A stretch of 64,000 nt of DNA. Source: Candidatus Rhodoferax mariagerensis. Lineage in GTDB: Bacteria > Pseudomonadota > Gammaproteobacteria > Burkholderiales > Burkholderiaceae_C. Location of the stretch: the NCBI GenBank assembly GCA_016719055.1, contig JADKAW010000039.1, forward strand, positions 1-64,000, in the 5' to 3' direction. Of the stretch, positions 32,302-41,189 are shown one piece after another; the stretch's first letter is position 1; each line of letters opens with the position of its first letter. Made by a program: the position numbers and the translations under genes. The notes under the pieces were generated by a model. That model was not told where the DNA came from. It saw nothing but the letters and a program-made list of their open reading frames with translations, and did no database searches.

Positions 32302-34188
32302 ATGGTCAAAATGGCACTAAAAGACACATTGATACAGGCGATCGAATGGCAGACTCAAGGTAAGCTTGATGACGCGGTCAAAGGTTTTAACAACGTGTTG
32401 GCCCATGACCCAAACAGCCCTCATGCGCTGTATTCGTTAGGGCTGATTGCCATGAATGCTGGGGACCTGTCACTCGCGCTGCAATGGTGCGAACGGGGCG
32501 TCAAATCAGCAACACAGTTTGCGCCGCTGCACTACTTGCACGGTGCCGTTCTACAAGCCATGGGGCAAAAAGAAGCTGCATTGGCAAGCTACGATGCTGC
32601 CTTGGAAATACAGCCCGACTACCAAGAGGTGTTGCTCAACAGTGGCGCCATGTTGCGCACCATGTTCCGACACTTAGAGGCGCTGGAGCGGTTTAACAAA
32701 ATCCTAACATTCAATCCCAACCATACCGGTGCGCTAGCCAATTGCGGCATCATGCTGACCGAGTTCAAACAGAGCGAACCGGCCATTGCCATGTTTGAGC
32801 GACTGCTCGAAATCGACCCGAATTACGACTATGCGCTGGGCTTGCTGTTTTATGAACGCATGCACATTTGTGATTGGACTGATTTTGACAAGCTCAAAGA
32901 CCAGATTACACAAGATGTGCGTGCGGGCAAGCGGGCCTGCAAATCCTTGGCATTTATGTCAGCCTCTGACCAGGCCAGCGATCACCTCATCGCCGCAACA
33001 ACGTTCGCAAAAGGATATTGCCCCAAGAAACCTATTTCGCTTTGGAATGGAGAGCGCTATCGACACAACAAAATACGCTTGGCCTACGTGTCACCTGACC
33101 TGCGGGAGCACCCGGTAGGTCATTTAATGGCTGGGATTTTTGAACACCATGACAAGTCTCGCTTTGAGACCATCGCCATATCGATCGGCATAGACGACGG
33201 TAGCCGCTTGCGAGCCCGTATGCTTAAGGCGTTTGATAAGTTCATTGATGTGCGCAACATGACTTCCGAGCAAATCGCGCGGATGATGCGCGACATGGAA
33301 ATTGACATTGCCGTGGACCTGGGTGGCTTCACGTCAGACACTCGCACTGATATTTTTGCCTACCGCCCGGTGCCTGTACAGGTGAACTACCTGGGTTACC
33401 CTGGCACTATGGGCGCCGACTATTACGACTACATCATTGCCGACCGCCACATCATTCCGCCAGAGCATCAAAAGTATTACACCGAAAAAGTAGCTTATCT
33501 GCCAGATACCTATTTGCCTACGGACAACAGCGTCAAAATTTCTGAACGCACGCCTACTCGTGCAGAATGTGGTTTGCCGGAAACGGGTTTTGTGTTTTGC
33601 TCGTTTAGCCATGACTACAAAATCTCACCTCCAATGTTTGATGTGTGGATGCGTTTGTTGACGCAAGTGTCTAGGAGCGTGCTGTGGTTGATGTCGAGGG
33701 GTGAATTGGCGCAGAAGAACCTACGCAAAGAGGCAAAGTTGCGAGGCGTCGATCCTGGCCGATTGATTTTTGCCGGGCGCGTGCCGCTGGTGGAAGACCA
33801 CTTGGCACGGTATCGGCAGGCGGACTTGTTTTTGGATACGCATCCGTATAACGCACATACAACTGCGGCAGATGCCTTAATAGCTGGGTTACCGGTAGTC
33901 ACCTGTATGGGGAATTCATTTCCAGCGCGGGTGGCGGGGAGTTTGTTGCGGGCAGCAGGTATGAATGAATTAGTGACAGATTCAATAGATGAATATCGAG
34001 AAACTGCTTTTCGATTGACACAAAATACTGCATTATTGTCTGATTTGAAGAAAAGACTCTTGGAAAACAAAGGCGCTTCTTCACTATTCGATACAAATAA
34101 GGCTGGTTCTGAGCTTGAAGCAGTGTTTATATCGATGTCGCGCGTCCAGCAATTAGGCGAGCAGCAAGATCAAATTGGATGTTTTTAG
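32302..34188 (+). CDS. TPR-containing O-GlcNAc-transferase-like glycosyltransferase (GT41)
   Basis: 628 residues. Four to five tetratricopeptide repeats occupy about residues 5-190 (AVKGFNNVLAHDPNSPHALY; AALASYDAALEIQPDYQEVL). A SPINDLY/OGT catalytic region follows: SPDLREHPVGH with the catalytic-region His, DLGGFTSDTRTDIFAYRPVP, VNYLGYPGTMGADYYDYIIA and DTHPYNAHTTAADALIAGLP. GT41 enzymes transfer a nucleotide-activated sugar to Ser/Thr. Adjacent to fliE and heading a glycan gene island, it is the likely enzyme that attaches the first sugar to flagellin. The 3' end is more AT-rich than the flagellar genes, consistent with transfer. ATG at 32302 or 32311. Confidence 0.88.
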   Translation: MVKMALKDTLIQAIEWQTQGKLDDAVKGFNNVLAHDPNSPHALYSLGLIAMNAGDLSLALQWCERGVKSATQFAPLHYLHGAVLQAMGQKEAALASYDAALEIQPDYQEVLLNSGAMLRTMFRHLEALERFNKILTFNPNHTGALANCGIMLTEFKQSEPAIAMFERLLEIDPNYDYALGLLFYERMHICDWTDFDKLKDQITQDVRAGKRACKSLAFMSASDQASDHLIAATTFAKGYCPKKPISLWNGERYRHNKIRLAYVSPDLREHPVGHLMAGIFEHHDKSRFETIAISIGIDDGSRLRARMLKAFDKFIDVRNMTSEQIARMMRDMEIDIAVDLGGFTSDTRTDIFAYRPVPVQVNYLGYPGTMGADYYDYIIADRHIIPPEHQKYYTEKVAYLPDTYLPTDNSVKISERTPTRAECGLPETGFVFCSFSHDYKISPPMFDVWMRLLTQVSRSVLWLMSRGELAQKNLRKEAKLRGVDPGRLIFAGRVPLVEDHLARYRQADLFLDTHPYNAHTTAADALIAGLPVVTCMGNSFPARVAGSLLRAAGMNELVTDSIDEYRETAFRLTQNTALLSDLKKRLLENKGASSLFDTNKAGSELEAVFISMSRVQQLGEQQDQIGCF

Positions 34189-34289
34189 ACACGAGAACTA
34201 GTTCCACCGCTAATTTGCACGCGAGAGTGTCGTGATCAATTTGTTGACCAATCCTGCTGGCAATACCAACCAAGCAAAAAGGACGCCCG

Positions 34290-35399
34290 ATGACCCATGG
34301 CAAAATCTTTGTCACCCAGCCCCATCTTCCCCCACTGGCAGAGTTCATTCCGTATCTTGAAGAAATTTGGAAAAACAAGACTCTTACCAACTGCGGCCCG
34401 TTCCATCAACAGCTGGAAACTGCTCTATGCCATTACCTGGGCGTCAAATACATCAGTCTTTTCACGAATGGAACTATTGCACTGGTTACAGCGCTACAAG
34501 CCTTGCGTATCACAAGCGAGGTAATTACCACGCCCTATTCCTTTGTAGCCACATCGCATTCTTTACTTTGGAATGGAATAAAACCGGTATTTGTTGACAT
34601 CGAACCGACCACCCTCAACATGAATCCGGCAAGGATTGAGGCAGCGATCACTACACAGACCACCGCAATTATGCCGGTACACTGCTACGGCCATCCATGC
34701 GATGTTGAAGCTATCCAAAAAATCGCCGATAACTACAACTTGAAGGTGATTTACGACGCAGCCCATGCCTTCGGTGTGAAAAATGCTGCCGGCAGCATTT
34801 TATGCCACGGAGATCTCTCAGTATTGAGTTTCCACGCCACCAAGGTATTTAATACCTTTGAAGGCGGTGCCATCGTCTGCCCCGATGCCAAAACCAAAAT
34901 GCGCATCGATCAACTCAAGAATTTTGGCTTTGTCAACGAAACTACCGTCGTAGCTGCCGGCATCAACGGTAAGATGAACGAATTCAGTGCCGCACTTGGG
35001 CTCTTGCAACTGAAACACGTCGACCAGGCAATGACCGCACGCAAGGTGATCGACTCCCTATACCGCGAGCTATTGGCGGGCATTCCAGGGGTGCATTGCT
35101 TAGATAGCGCATTTGAAACCGAGTCAAACTACGCATATTTCCCGATATTAGTTGGTCACGACTTCCGCATCGGCCGCGATGCGCTATATCAACTGCTTAA
35201 GGATCACGACATTCATCCGCGGCGATACTTCTACCCGTTGATTTCGGATTTTCCGATGTACCGTGGCATGCCATCTGCACGGCGTGAAAACCTCCCGGTA
35301 GCAACCACTGCTGCACTTAACGTTCTTTGCTTGCCGATTTACCCCAACTTGGAAGAATCGACGGTTAAAGCCATTGTGAAACTCATACGCGGCGACTGA
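34290..35399 (+). CDS. DegT/DnrJ/EryC1 sugar aminotransferase (VioA-like)
   Basis: 369 residues of the PLP-dependent sugar aminotransferase family. The PLP Lys is in LSFHATKVFNTFEGGAI (near residue 190); NGTIALVTALQAL and TTPYSFVATSHS bind cofactor phosphate, and YDAAHAFGV carries the Asp that contacts the pyridine ring. The SFHATK-N-x-EGG version resembles enzymes that aminate C4 of dTDP-4-keto-6-deoxyhexoses (VioA and relatives), giving viosamine-type sugars; C3 amination cannot be excluded. RBS AAAGGA precedes the ATG. It probably makes the amino sugar that the acyl module downstream decorates. Confidence 0.9.
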   Translation: MTHGKIFVTQPHLPPLAEFIPYLEEIWKNKTLTNCGPFHQQLETALCHYLGVKYISLFTNGTIALVTALQALRITSEVITTPYSFVATSHSLLWNGIKPVFVDIEPTTLNMNPARIEAAITTQTTAIMPVHCYGHPCDVEAIQKIADNYNLKVIYDAAHAFGVKNAAGSILCHGDLSVLSFHATKVFNTFEGGAIVCPDAKTKMRIDQLKNFGFVNETTVVAAGINGKMNEFSAALGLLQLKHVDQAMTARKVIDSLYRELLAGIPGVHCLDSAFETESNYAYFPILVGHDFRIGRDALYQLLKDHDIHPRRYFYPLISDFPMYRGMPSARRENLPVATTAALNVLCLPIYPNLEESTVKAIVKLIRGD

Positions 35400-35404
35400 C
35401 ACAC

Positions 35405-36142
35405 ATGGACCGCAAACTACATATTTTCTATCGACACGTCCACATCAAGGCAGAGCGAAATAGCCGCGATCCGAAAAAGAACCGCCCCAGCTGGTTCTCC
35501 TACGAAGCATGCTTCCGCAACTTGCTATCGACAATTCGCAACGACCCTAATGGCAATCGCGTCAAATTGACTGTTATGTTCGACGGCCTGTTTGAGGATT
35601 TCATGGACGATTTTGTGGCGGGTTATCAAGCGAACAAAGATCTGAACATTGACCTGCAGTTTCTTGAAGCCGGATCGGACAAGAACTCAGCGCTCATCAC
35701 CCTAAATTTCATTTATCGTTCGAACATTCCGGACAGCGATCTCGTCTATATGCTCGAGAATGACTATATGCATCAATCCGGCTGGGTCAGCAAACTCTTT
35801 GAACTGTACGACTCGGAAATTGTGAAGGACTATGTATCGCTTTACGATCATCGCGACAAGTACTTTCTGCCGATGTATGAAGGACTCCAAGCTCGGCTGT
35901 TCCACACTGACTCACATCACTGGCGAACCAGTCCAAGCAGTTGCGGATCGTACATTTCTCAGCTGTTTCGATTTCGCTCGGATTACGACATCCTACAGCT
36001 CGGATTGCCTGATTATTTCTTCTTCAATGAACTCATTGACAACCGTCAAAGAGTGTTGCTCACACCAATCCCCGGACTATCAACTCATTGCATGGAAGGC
36101 TATTTGAGTCCAGCAGTCGATTGGCCTGCACTTTTGGTCTAG
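35405..36142 (+). CDS. Putative glycosyltransferase-like protein
   Basis: 245 residues, no membrane segment. It is not confidently assigned. A beta-strand-rich N-terminus (KLHIFYRHVHIK; VKLTVMFDGL), an acidic motif in LVYMLENDYMHQSGW that could serve as the metal site of a GT-A fold, and YVSLYDHRDKYFLPMYEG suggest a glycosyltransferase or sugar-binding protein. It starts 5 bp after the aminotransferase stop and is followed by a methyltransferase, so it is part of the glycan operon. Confidence 0.5.
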   Translation: MDRKLHIFYRHVHIKAERNSRDPKKNRPSWFSYEACFRNLLSTIRNDPNGNRVKLTVMFDGLFEDFMDDFVAGYQANKDLNIDLQFLEAGSDKNSALITLNFIYRSNIPDSDLVYMLENDYMHQSGWVSKLFELYDSEIVKDYVSLYDHRDKYFLPMYEGLQARLFHTDSHHWRTSPSSCGSYISQLFRFRSDYDILQLGLPDYFFFNELIDNRQRVLLTPIPGLSTHCMEGYLSPAVDWPALLV

Positions 36143-36220
36143 ACCTCAGTAAAAGATGTGATCCAACAGCGGAACATTACCAACTTCATGCATGGAACTG
36201 CTTAAGATTGCAGGAGAAAA

Positions 36221-36772
36221 ATGACAAAGAGTTTAGATTTAGGTTGTGGAGCAAGCCCCAAGAATCCTTTCAACGCCGACGAGGTGTTTGGCATTGATCT
36301 CAGAGCGAGCCTGGACCGTCGAATCCAGATGGCTGATCTCAGCGTTGAAGCCATTCCGCACCCAGACGGCAGCTTTGAATTTGTCACTGCCTTCGACTTC
36401 ATTGAACACATCCCACGTGTTCTCTATATGCCCCAACGGCGTAACCCATTTATTGAATTAATGAATGAGGTGTACCGAGTTTTGAAGCTCAATGGAACAT
36501 TCTTTTCAATGACCCCCGCCTATCCGAATGCGGCCGCATTCATAGATCCAACTCACGTTAATATTGTTGCTGAGGGGACCTTCCCACTGTATTTTGGAGA
36601 TGCCGATTCGAGTTCGCCTTGGGGCATAATTTATGGCTTCAAAGGCGCGTTTCATACCGTTTCTGAAACTTGGCAGGGACCTCATTTGCTTACCGTACTA
36701 CAAAAAATCCCATTAGCAGAAGCACCTAGCTACAAAAATGGGCATGCGGTACTTCCGCCATGCAACCCCTAG
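36221..36772 (+). CDS. Class I SAM-dependent methyltransferase
   Basis: 183 residues. Motif I is SLDLGCGASPKNPF, the acidic loop after strand 2 is VFGIDLRAS, and FDFIEHIP with VYRVLKLNGTFFSMTPAYP are typical of type 11 methyltransferases acting on small molecules or sugars. A good RBS (GCAGGAGAAAA) precedes the ATG. It is likely to O- or N-methylate a glycan component. Modified viosamine on Pseudomonas flagellin carries an O-methyl group, which would fit but is not shown here. Confidence 0.82.
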   Translation: MTKSLDLGCGASPKNPFNADEVFGIDLRASLDRRIQMADLSVEAIPHPDGSFEFVTAFDFIEHIPRVLYMPQRRNPFIELMNEVYRVLKLNGTFFSMTPAYPNAAAFIDPTHVNIVAEGTFPLYFGDADSSSPWGIIYGFKGAFHTVSETWQGPHLLTVLQKIPLAEAPSYKNGHAVLPPCNP

Positions 36773-36785
36773 AGGTCCTGCCACA

Positions 36786-37796
36786 ATGGCCAAGCTATTC
36801 TGTCCGAACGGGCATCCGACAATTACCGCGCGCTTCACTACCGAGGAGCTTTCCGAAGTCGATATCACCCTTCAGGGATGCGCAGCCGACGCTGATATTA
36901 TTGTCGCAGCACTACTCGAAGAACTTGCGCCCCTTATGCAACAGTTCAGAACCGATAAAAAGTATCTTCTGTGGTGCGATGAGCCATTGTGGTCGAACAT
37001 TTTTCAGAAGCTGGAACTAACGAGAACTGCTTTTTTGATCCATTCGGATTCCACAACCGGATCCAGCTATGTACCTGTCGATGCGATGAACTGCTTTACG
37101 GGGAATGTACTGTTCTCGAACTACCATTTCCTGCTCGATATTTACCATCTGGACATGGCAAGTTTTACTCAAGCGCAAGTGACAAACCTGACGGCCTTGC
37201 CCCAGCCACCAGAACGCAAGATCGCAGCCTTTCTCACCTACCGTAACGGTGGTTTTTGGGATTTCAAGCATCCATCGGGAGTGCAAGGCCTAAATACGCT
37301 ACGCTCCCGCGTGGCGCTTGAAGGTGCTCTGTTTGGAAAGGTAGATGTCTATGGCCAAGGTTGGCCGATGAATTTGGCCAAGCCGGAAGAAGGCGCTGGA
37401 CAAAAAGGCGCAAATCTCTTTTGGCTAAAAATACGTCAGTATGAGAAATACAAATTCGCCCTGTGTTTCGAAAATACCTGGTCACCGTATTACGTCACCG
37501 AGAAGATTTGGCAGGCCATTCTCGCTGGCTGCCTGCCCGTCTATTTTGCCGGCCCACAGCACACGATCTACCAAGACTTCCCGAAGGATTCCTTTATAGA
37601 TTATTTCGATTTCGAGCACCCAGCGCAATTGTTTGCTCTGGTAGAAAGCATGCAACAAGAAGAATTTGATAGACGCCTGTCGTTGTGCAAGACTGTGCTC
37701 TTCAACGCGATTCAACTCTCCAACGATGGGAACGTGCCACGGCGCTTGCAGCGCGCCATGTTTGCCGAACGCGTCCACGCTCTGCTATCGACCTAA
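36786..37796 (+). CDS. GT10 family (alpha-1,3/4-fucosyltransferase-like) glycosyltransferase
   Basis: 336 residues from the ATG at 36786 (MAKLFCPNG). The GT10 signature is strong in KFALCFENTWSPYYVTEKIW, followed by ILAGCLPVYFAGP. GT10 enzymes transfer fucose or related 6-deoxy sugars from a GDP donor. With a VioA-like aminotransferase nearby, the donor could be a different deoxy sugar. The ORF extends upstream into the methyltransferase gene, but conservation starts at the chosen ATG. Confidence 0.88.
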   Translation: MAKLFCPNGHPTITARFTTEELSEVDITLQGCAADADIIVAALLEELAPLMQQFRTDKKYLLWCDEPLWSNIFQKLELTRTAFLIHSDSTTGSSYVPVDAMNCFTGNVLFSNYHFLLDIYHLDMASFTQAQVTNLTALPQPPERKIAAFLTYRNGGFWDFKHPSGVQGLNTLRSRVALEGALFGKVDVYGQGWPMNLAKPEEGAGQKGANLFWLKIRQYEKYKFALCFENTWSPYYVTEKIWQAILAGCLPVYFAGPQHTIYQDFPKDSFIDYFDFEHPAQLFALVESMQQEEFDRRLSLCKTVLFNAIQLSNDGNVPRRLQRAMFAERVHALLST

Positions 37797-37804
37797 GGAA
37801 TGAC

Positions 37805-38464
37805 ATGGGGGCGTTATTTATATACTGCGCGGGCGGCTTCGGCAAGGAAGTCATGGATGTCGCCAAACGCTTCAACGCCGAACAGCATCGCTGGAACGAC
37901 ATCCATTTCCTCGATGACCAATGCGAAACCCCCACGCGTTACGACGCCAAAGTCTTCAGTTTCGACGCTGCATGCGCATTTCTGAAACAGAGTGCCGGAG
38001 AGGTGATCATCGCCAATGGCGAGCCCGCCTCCCGCCGCATGTTACGAGAGAAACTTGAAGCCCGAGACATGGCACTGGGCTTTCTAATCGATGCCACCAC
38101 CATTGTGGCTGACTCAGCACGGATAGAAAGCGGCGTAGTTATCGCCCCGTTATGCTCTATCTCCAGCGACGCAGTGATCCAGACCAATGCTTCAGTCAAC
38201 ACTATGTCGATAGTCGGACACGATGTTGTAGTTGGCGAAAATACGGTGATTTCCTCCATGGTCAACATTGGTGGAAAATCAAAAATTGGCATGAATACCT
38301 ACATCGGCATGGGTGCCTTGATTAAAGATGAAGTCAAGATTGGAGACGACGTAATTATTGGCATGGGGTCGGTGGTGTACAACGATATTCCCGATAACAT
38401 GATCGCCTTGGGCAATCCGGCGCGTCCGATGCGTCGAAATACCGACAAGAAGGTTTTTAAATGA
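37805..38464 (+). CDS. NeuD/PglD-like sugar acyltransferase
   Basis: 219 residues. An N-terminal nucleotide-sugar-binding subdomain (FIYCAGGFGKEVMDVAKRF) is followed by a left-handed beta-helix of hexapeptide repeats (about 100-205: VIAPLCSISSDAVI, GENTVISSMVNIGG, IGMNTYIGMGALI, GDDVIIGMGSVVYN). Such enzymes transfer acetyl or longer acyl groups to amino sugars; PglD N-acetylates a 4-amino-4,6-dideoxyhexose. With an ACP gene 16 bp downstream and a VioA-like enzyme upstream, this protein may transfer an acyl chain to the 4-amino sugar. It starts 8 bp after the GT10 stop. Confidence 0.85.
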   Translation: MGALFIYCAGGFGKEVMDVAKRFNAEQHRWNDIHFLDDQCETPTRYDAKVFSFDAACAFLKQSAGEVIIANGEPASRRMLREKLEARDMALGFLIDATTIVADSARIESGVVIAPLCSISSDAVIQTNASVNTMSIVGHDVVVGENTVISSMVNIGGKSKIGMNTYIGMGALIKDEVKIGDDVIIGMGSVVYNDIPDNMIALGNPARPMRRNTDKKVFK

Positions 38465-38480
38465 CCAGAGGTAACGTGCA

Positions 38481-38726
38481 ATGAGCAACAAGGAAAAATA
38501 CGACCAAGTATTCATCGAATGCTTTGGCATCAATGCAAATCAGCTCAACGACAGTTTCGTCTACCAGTGCATCCCTGCATGGGACTCGGTCGGCCACATG
38601 GGCATGATTGCGGCACTGGAAGAAGCCTTCGAGATCATGATGGAAACTGAAGACATCATCGAATTCGGCTCTTACACCATTGGCATAGAGAAAATGAAGA
38701 AATACGGTGTTGACATCATTGCATGA
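38481..38726 (+). CDS. Acyl carrier protein
   Basis: 81 residues, acidic, with the phosphopantetheine attachment Ser in WDSVGHMGMIAALEE (near residue 36). It differs from housekeeping AcpP in the residues around the site (WDS instead of DSL), as in dedicated ACPs of specialised pathways. It would carry the acyl intermediate activated by the AMP ligase whose ATG overlaps its stop (ATGA), and be the partner of LuxE/LuxC, FabZ-like and FabG-like enzymes in this operon. Confidence 0.9.
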   Translation: MSNKEKYDQVFIECFGINANQLNDSFVYQCIPAWDSVGHMGMIAALEEAFEIMMETEDIIEFGSYTIGIEKMKKYGVDIIA

Positions 38727-40122
38727 GTTTCATCAATGCCTGCACCACTGACCAACCGTCGCTCTTCCTAGAGAGCGGCAGGCGACTCAGTTTTGCTGAG
38801 CTGTTGCAGGAAGTTGCCGACTTTCGCACCGCTTTCTCAGAGCGCGGAATTATTTTTTGTCTCTGCAACAATGACCTTCCGTCGCTACGCTGCTATCTCT
38901 GCGCGTTTGAAGGTGTTGCCGTCCCCTTGCTGCTTCCCGGCTCCATCCATGAAGCCCAGCTAAATTCGCTGATTGCCGCCTACTCCCCCCAATACCTTTT
39001 TCACAACCGCACTGACTTGAAAGTTTACGGTTCAGTGCGGTGGTCTGGCGAGGGCTATCAGTTGTTATCCTGTGCCCCTGCAGCAACCAACAAGATTCAC
39101 CCTGATCTTGCTTTGCTGCTCGCGACCTCCGGCTCTACAGGCTCCCCAAACTGGTACGCCTGTCGCGAAAGAATCTGGAAGCCAATGCAGATGCCATCAT
39201 CGACTATCTTGGTATCACATCAAGGGAGCGTGCTATTACCTCGCTGCCGATGCACTATTCCTACGGGCTGTCGGTCATAAACAGCCACCTTCGTGCCGGC
39301 GCTTCAGTGGTATTGACCGACCGCTCGCTGATGGATGCTGAATACTGGAAGTTGATCCTACACCATAAAGTCACCAACCTTGCCGGTGTACCTTACACCT
39401 ACGAGATGCTGCTAAAGCTGCGCATTGATCGCCTCAATATGCCGGCAGTTACGACGATGACGCAGGCCGGTGGCAAGCTGGCGCATGAAAAGATCAGGTT
39501 GGTCGCCGAAACCTGCGCCAAAAAGGGCATCCGCTTCTTCACTATGTACGGCCAGACCGAAGCGACCGCCCGTATTTCTTACCTGCCCTGTGAGTACGCC
39601 ACGACTAAAGCCGGCAGTATTGGCATTGCCATTCCCGGCGGCGAGTTGTGGATTGAGGACGAACTTGGCCATCGAATTACGCAGCCCGGCGTCACGGGAC
39701 AGCTCGCCTATCGTGGCCCCAATGTCGCGCTAGGGTACGCGACCTCCCAACACGATCTGAGCGCGGGTGATGTCAATCATGGCGTACTCAAGACCGGCGA
39801 TCTTGCAACCTTCGATGAAGACGGCTTTTTTTACATCGCTGGCAGGATCAACCGTTTCGTCAAAATTTACGGCATTCGCGTCTCGCTTGACGCCGTGGAA
39901 AAAATGCTGGCGGACCAGGGCTTGCAAACTTCAGCTATGGGCGATGACGATCATCTTCAGATCTACCTGGTCGGTTCGCACGACGCCAGCCTCGAAAACT
40001 TGCGTACACAGATCGCAGGAACGCTGTCCGTGAACAAGGTGGCCATTGTGGTTCGCCGAGTCAAAGCACTGCCCCGACTGAGCAATGGCAAGATCGACTA
40101 TCAAGCCTTGGCTAGGGAGTGA
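38723..40122 (+). CDS. AMP-dependent acyl-CoA/acyl-ACP ligase, interrupted by a -1 frameshift
   Basis: Two overlapping frames together encode one ANL-superfamily adenylating enzyme of about 466 residues. The first frame (38723-39280) runs to the nucleotide-binding loop LLATSGSTGSP; the second frame carries the rest from about 39149 (LVRLSRKNLEANADA, then MHYSYGLS, FFTMYGQTEA, LKTGDLATFDEDGFFYIAGR and the catalytic Lys region LSNGKIDYQALA). The break lies at C CCA AAC (39145-39151). A -1 shift there joins the halves perfectly, and the heptamer fits the X-XXY-YYZ slippery pattern. The alternative is a one-base deletion in the Lys codon. The enzyme would load an acyl group onto the adjacent ACP. 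Confidence 0.85.
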
Positions 40123-40124
40123 TC

Positions 40125-41189
40125 ATGGCAATCAGCGAAATTGCTCCTTATGAAATGGAACAGGCTGCAAAGCTGCCATTTATGCTGGCCGAGCTAAACC
40201 GCCTTACTAGTGCACACTATTGTGGCTGCCCAGAATATCGGCGTCTTCTGGACGTTCTGCATGGTGGTTGCCACCCGACAGACACGCTTGAAGCCATTCC
40301 CTACATGCCGGTACGTCTGTTCAAGCAACACGATTTGCTGAGCGTGCCACCCAGGGACGTGGTGAAGACCATGACCTCATCCGGCACCAGCGGGCAATCG
40401 GTATCGAAAATATTTCTTGACAAATTCACCGCCAGCTTCCAGATCAAGGTACTGGCAGGCATCGTCTCCAGTTTCATCGGAAAGCACCGCCTGCCCATGC
40501 TGGTGATCGACTGCCCGTCCACCGTTTCCAATCGCCTGAAATTCTCTGCGCGCACGGCCGGCATTCTTGGTTTTTCAATGTTCGGACGCAATGTCACTTA
40601 TGCGCTCACCGACGACATGAAACTCGATGTGGAAACAATCGCTGCCTTCCTTGAACGGCACGCGAATGAAGACATTCTCGTCTTTGGCTTCACGGCCATC
40701 GTCTGGGAACATCTGGTGCAGCAACTTGATGCAAAGAGAATGACCCTACCGCTTTCGAGAGCAATACTTCTCCATGGCGGCGGCTGGAAAAAGTTGCTCT
40801 CATTGGCCGTGACCAATGATGACTTCAAGACTGGGCTTGCCCGCACCACCGGCATCCGTCGTGTGCACAACTACTATGGCATGGTCGAGCAGACGGGTTC
40901 CATTTTTATGGAGTGCGAAGCCGGCCATCTGCATTCGTCAAACCATTCGGAAATCATCATTCGCAATCCAATCGGCTTCAATGTGCGCGGAATCGGTGAA
41001 CCGGGGCTGATCCAGTTGCTTTCGGTGATCCCGCATAGCTACCCCGGCCATTCCCTGCTCAGCGAAGACATGGGTGAGCTGATAGGAATCGACAGCTGCC
41101 ACTGTGGCCGCAAGGGCAAAACTTTCAAGGTGCATGGGCGCATCAAGAACGCCGAAGTGCGAGGCTGCAGTGATACATACACCCGCTAA
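40125..41189 (+). CDS. LuxE-like acyl-protein synthetase
   Basis: 354 residues from the ATG at 40125 (RBS AGGGAG). It matches the LuxE family: IPYMPVRLFKQHDL, an ATP-binding loop TSSGTSGQSVSK, the IRRVHNYYGMVEQTGSIF adenylation motif and a C-terminal GRKGKTFKVHGRIKNAEVRG. In luminous bacteria LuxE activates a fatty acid as acyl-AMP and passes it to LuxC for reduction to aldehyde. No luxA, luxB or luxD is present, so the role is in biosynthesis, not light emission. It overlaps the luxC-like gene by 20 bp, which suggests a stable LuxC-LuxE complex. Confidence 0.9.
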   Translation: MAISEIAPYEMEQAAKLPFMLAELNRLTSAHYCGCPEYRRLLDVLHGGCHPTDTLEAIPYMPVRLFKQHDLLSVPPRDVVKTMTSSGTSGQSVSKIFLDKFTASFQIKVLAGIVSSFIGKHRLPMLVIDCPSTVSNRLKFSARTAGILGFSMFGRNVTYALTDDMKLDVETIAAFLERHANEDILVFGFTAIVWEHLVQQLDAKRMTLPLSRAILLHGGGWKKLLSLAVTNDDFKTGLARTTGIRRVHNYYGMVEQTGSIFMECEAGHLHSSNHSEIIIRNPIGFNVRGIGEPGLIQLLSVIPHSYPGHSLLSEDMGELIGIDSCHCGRKGKTFKVHGRIKNAEVRGCSDTYTR

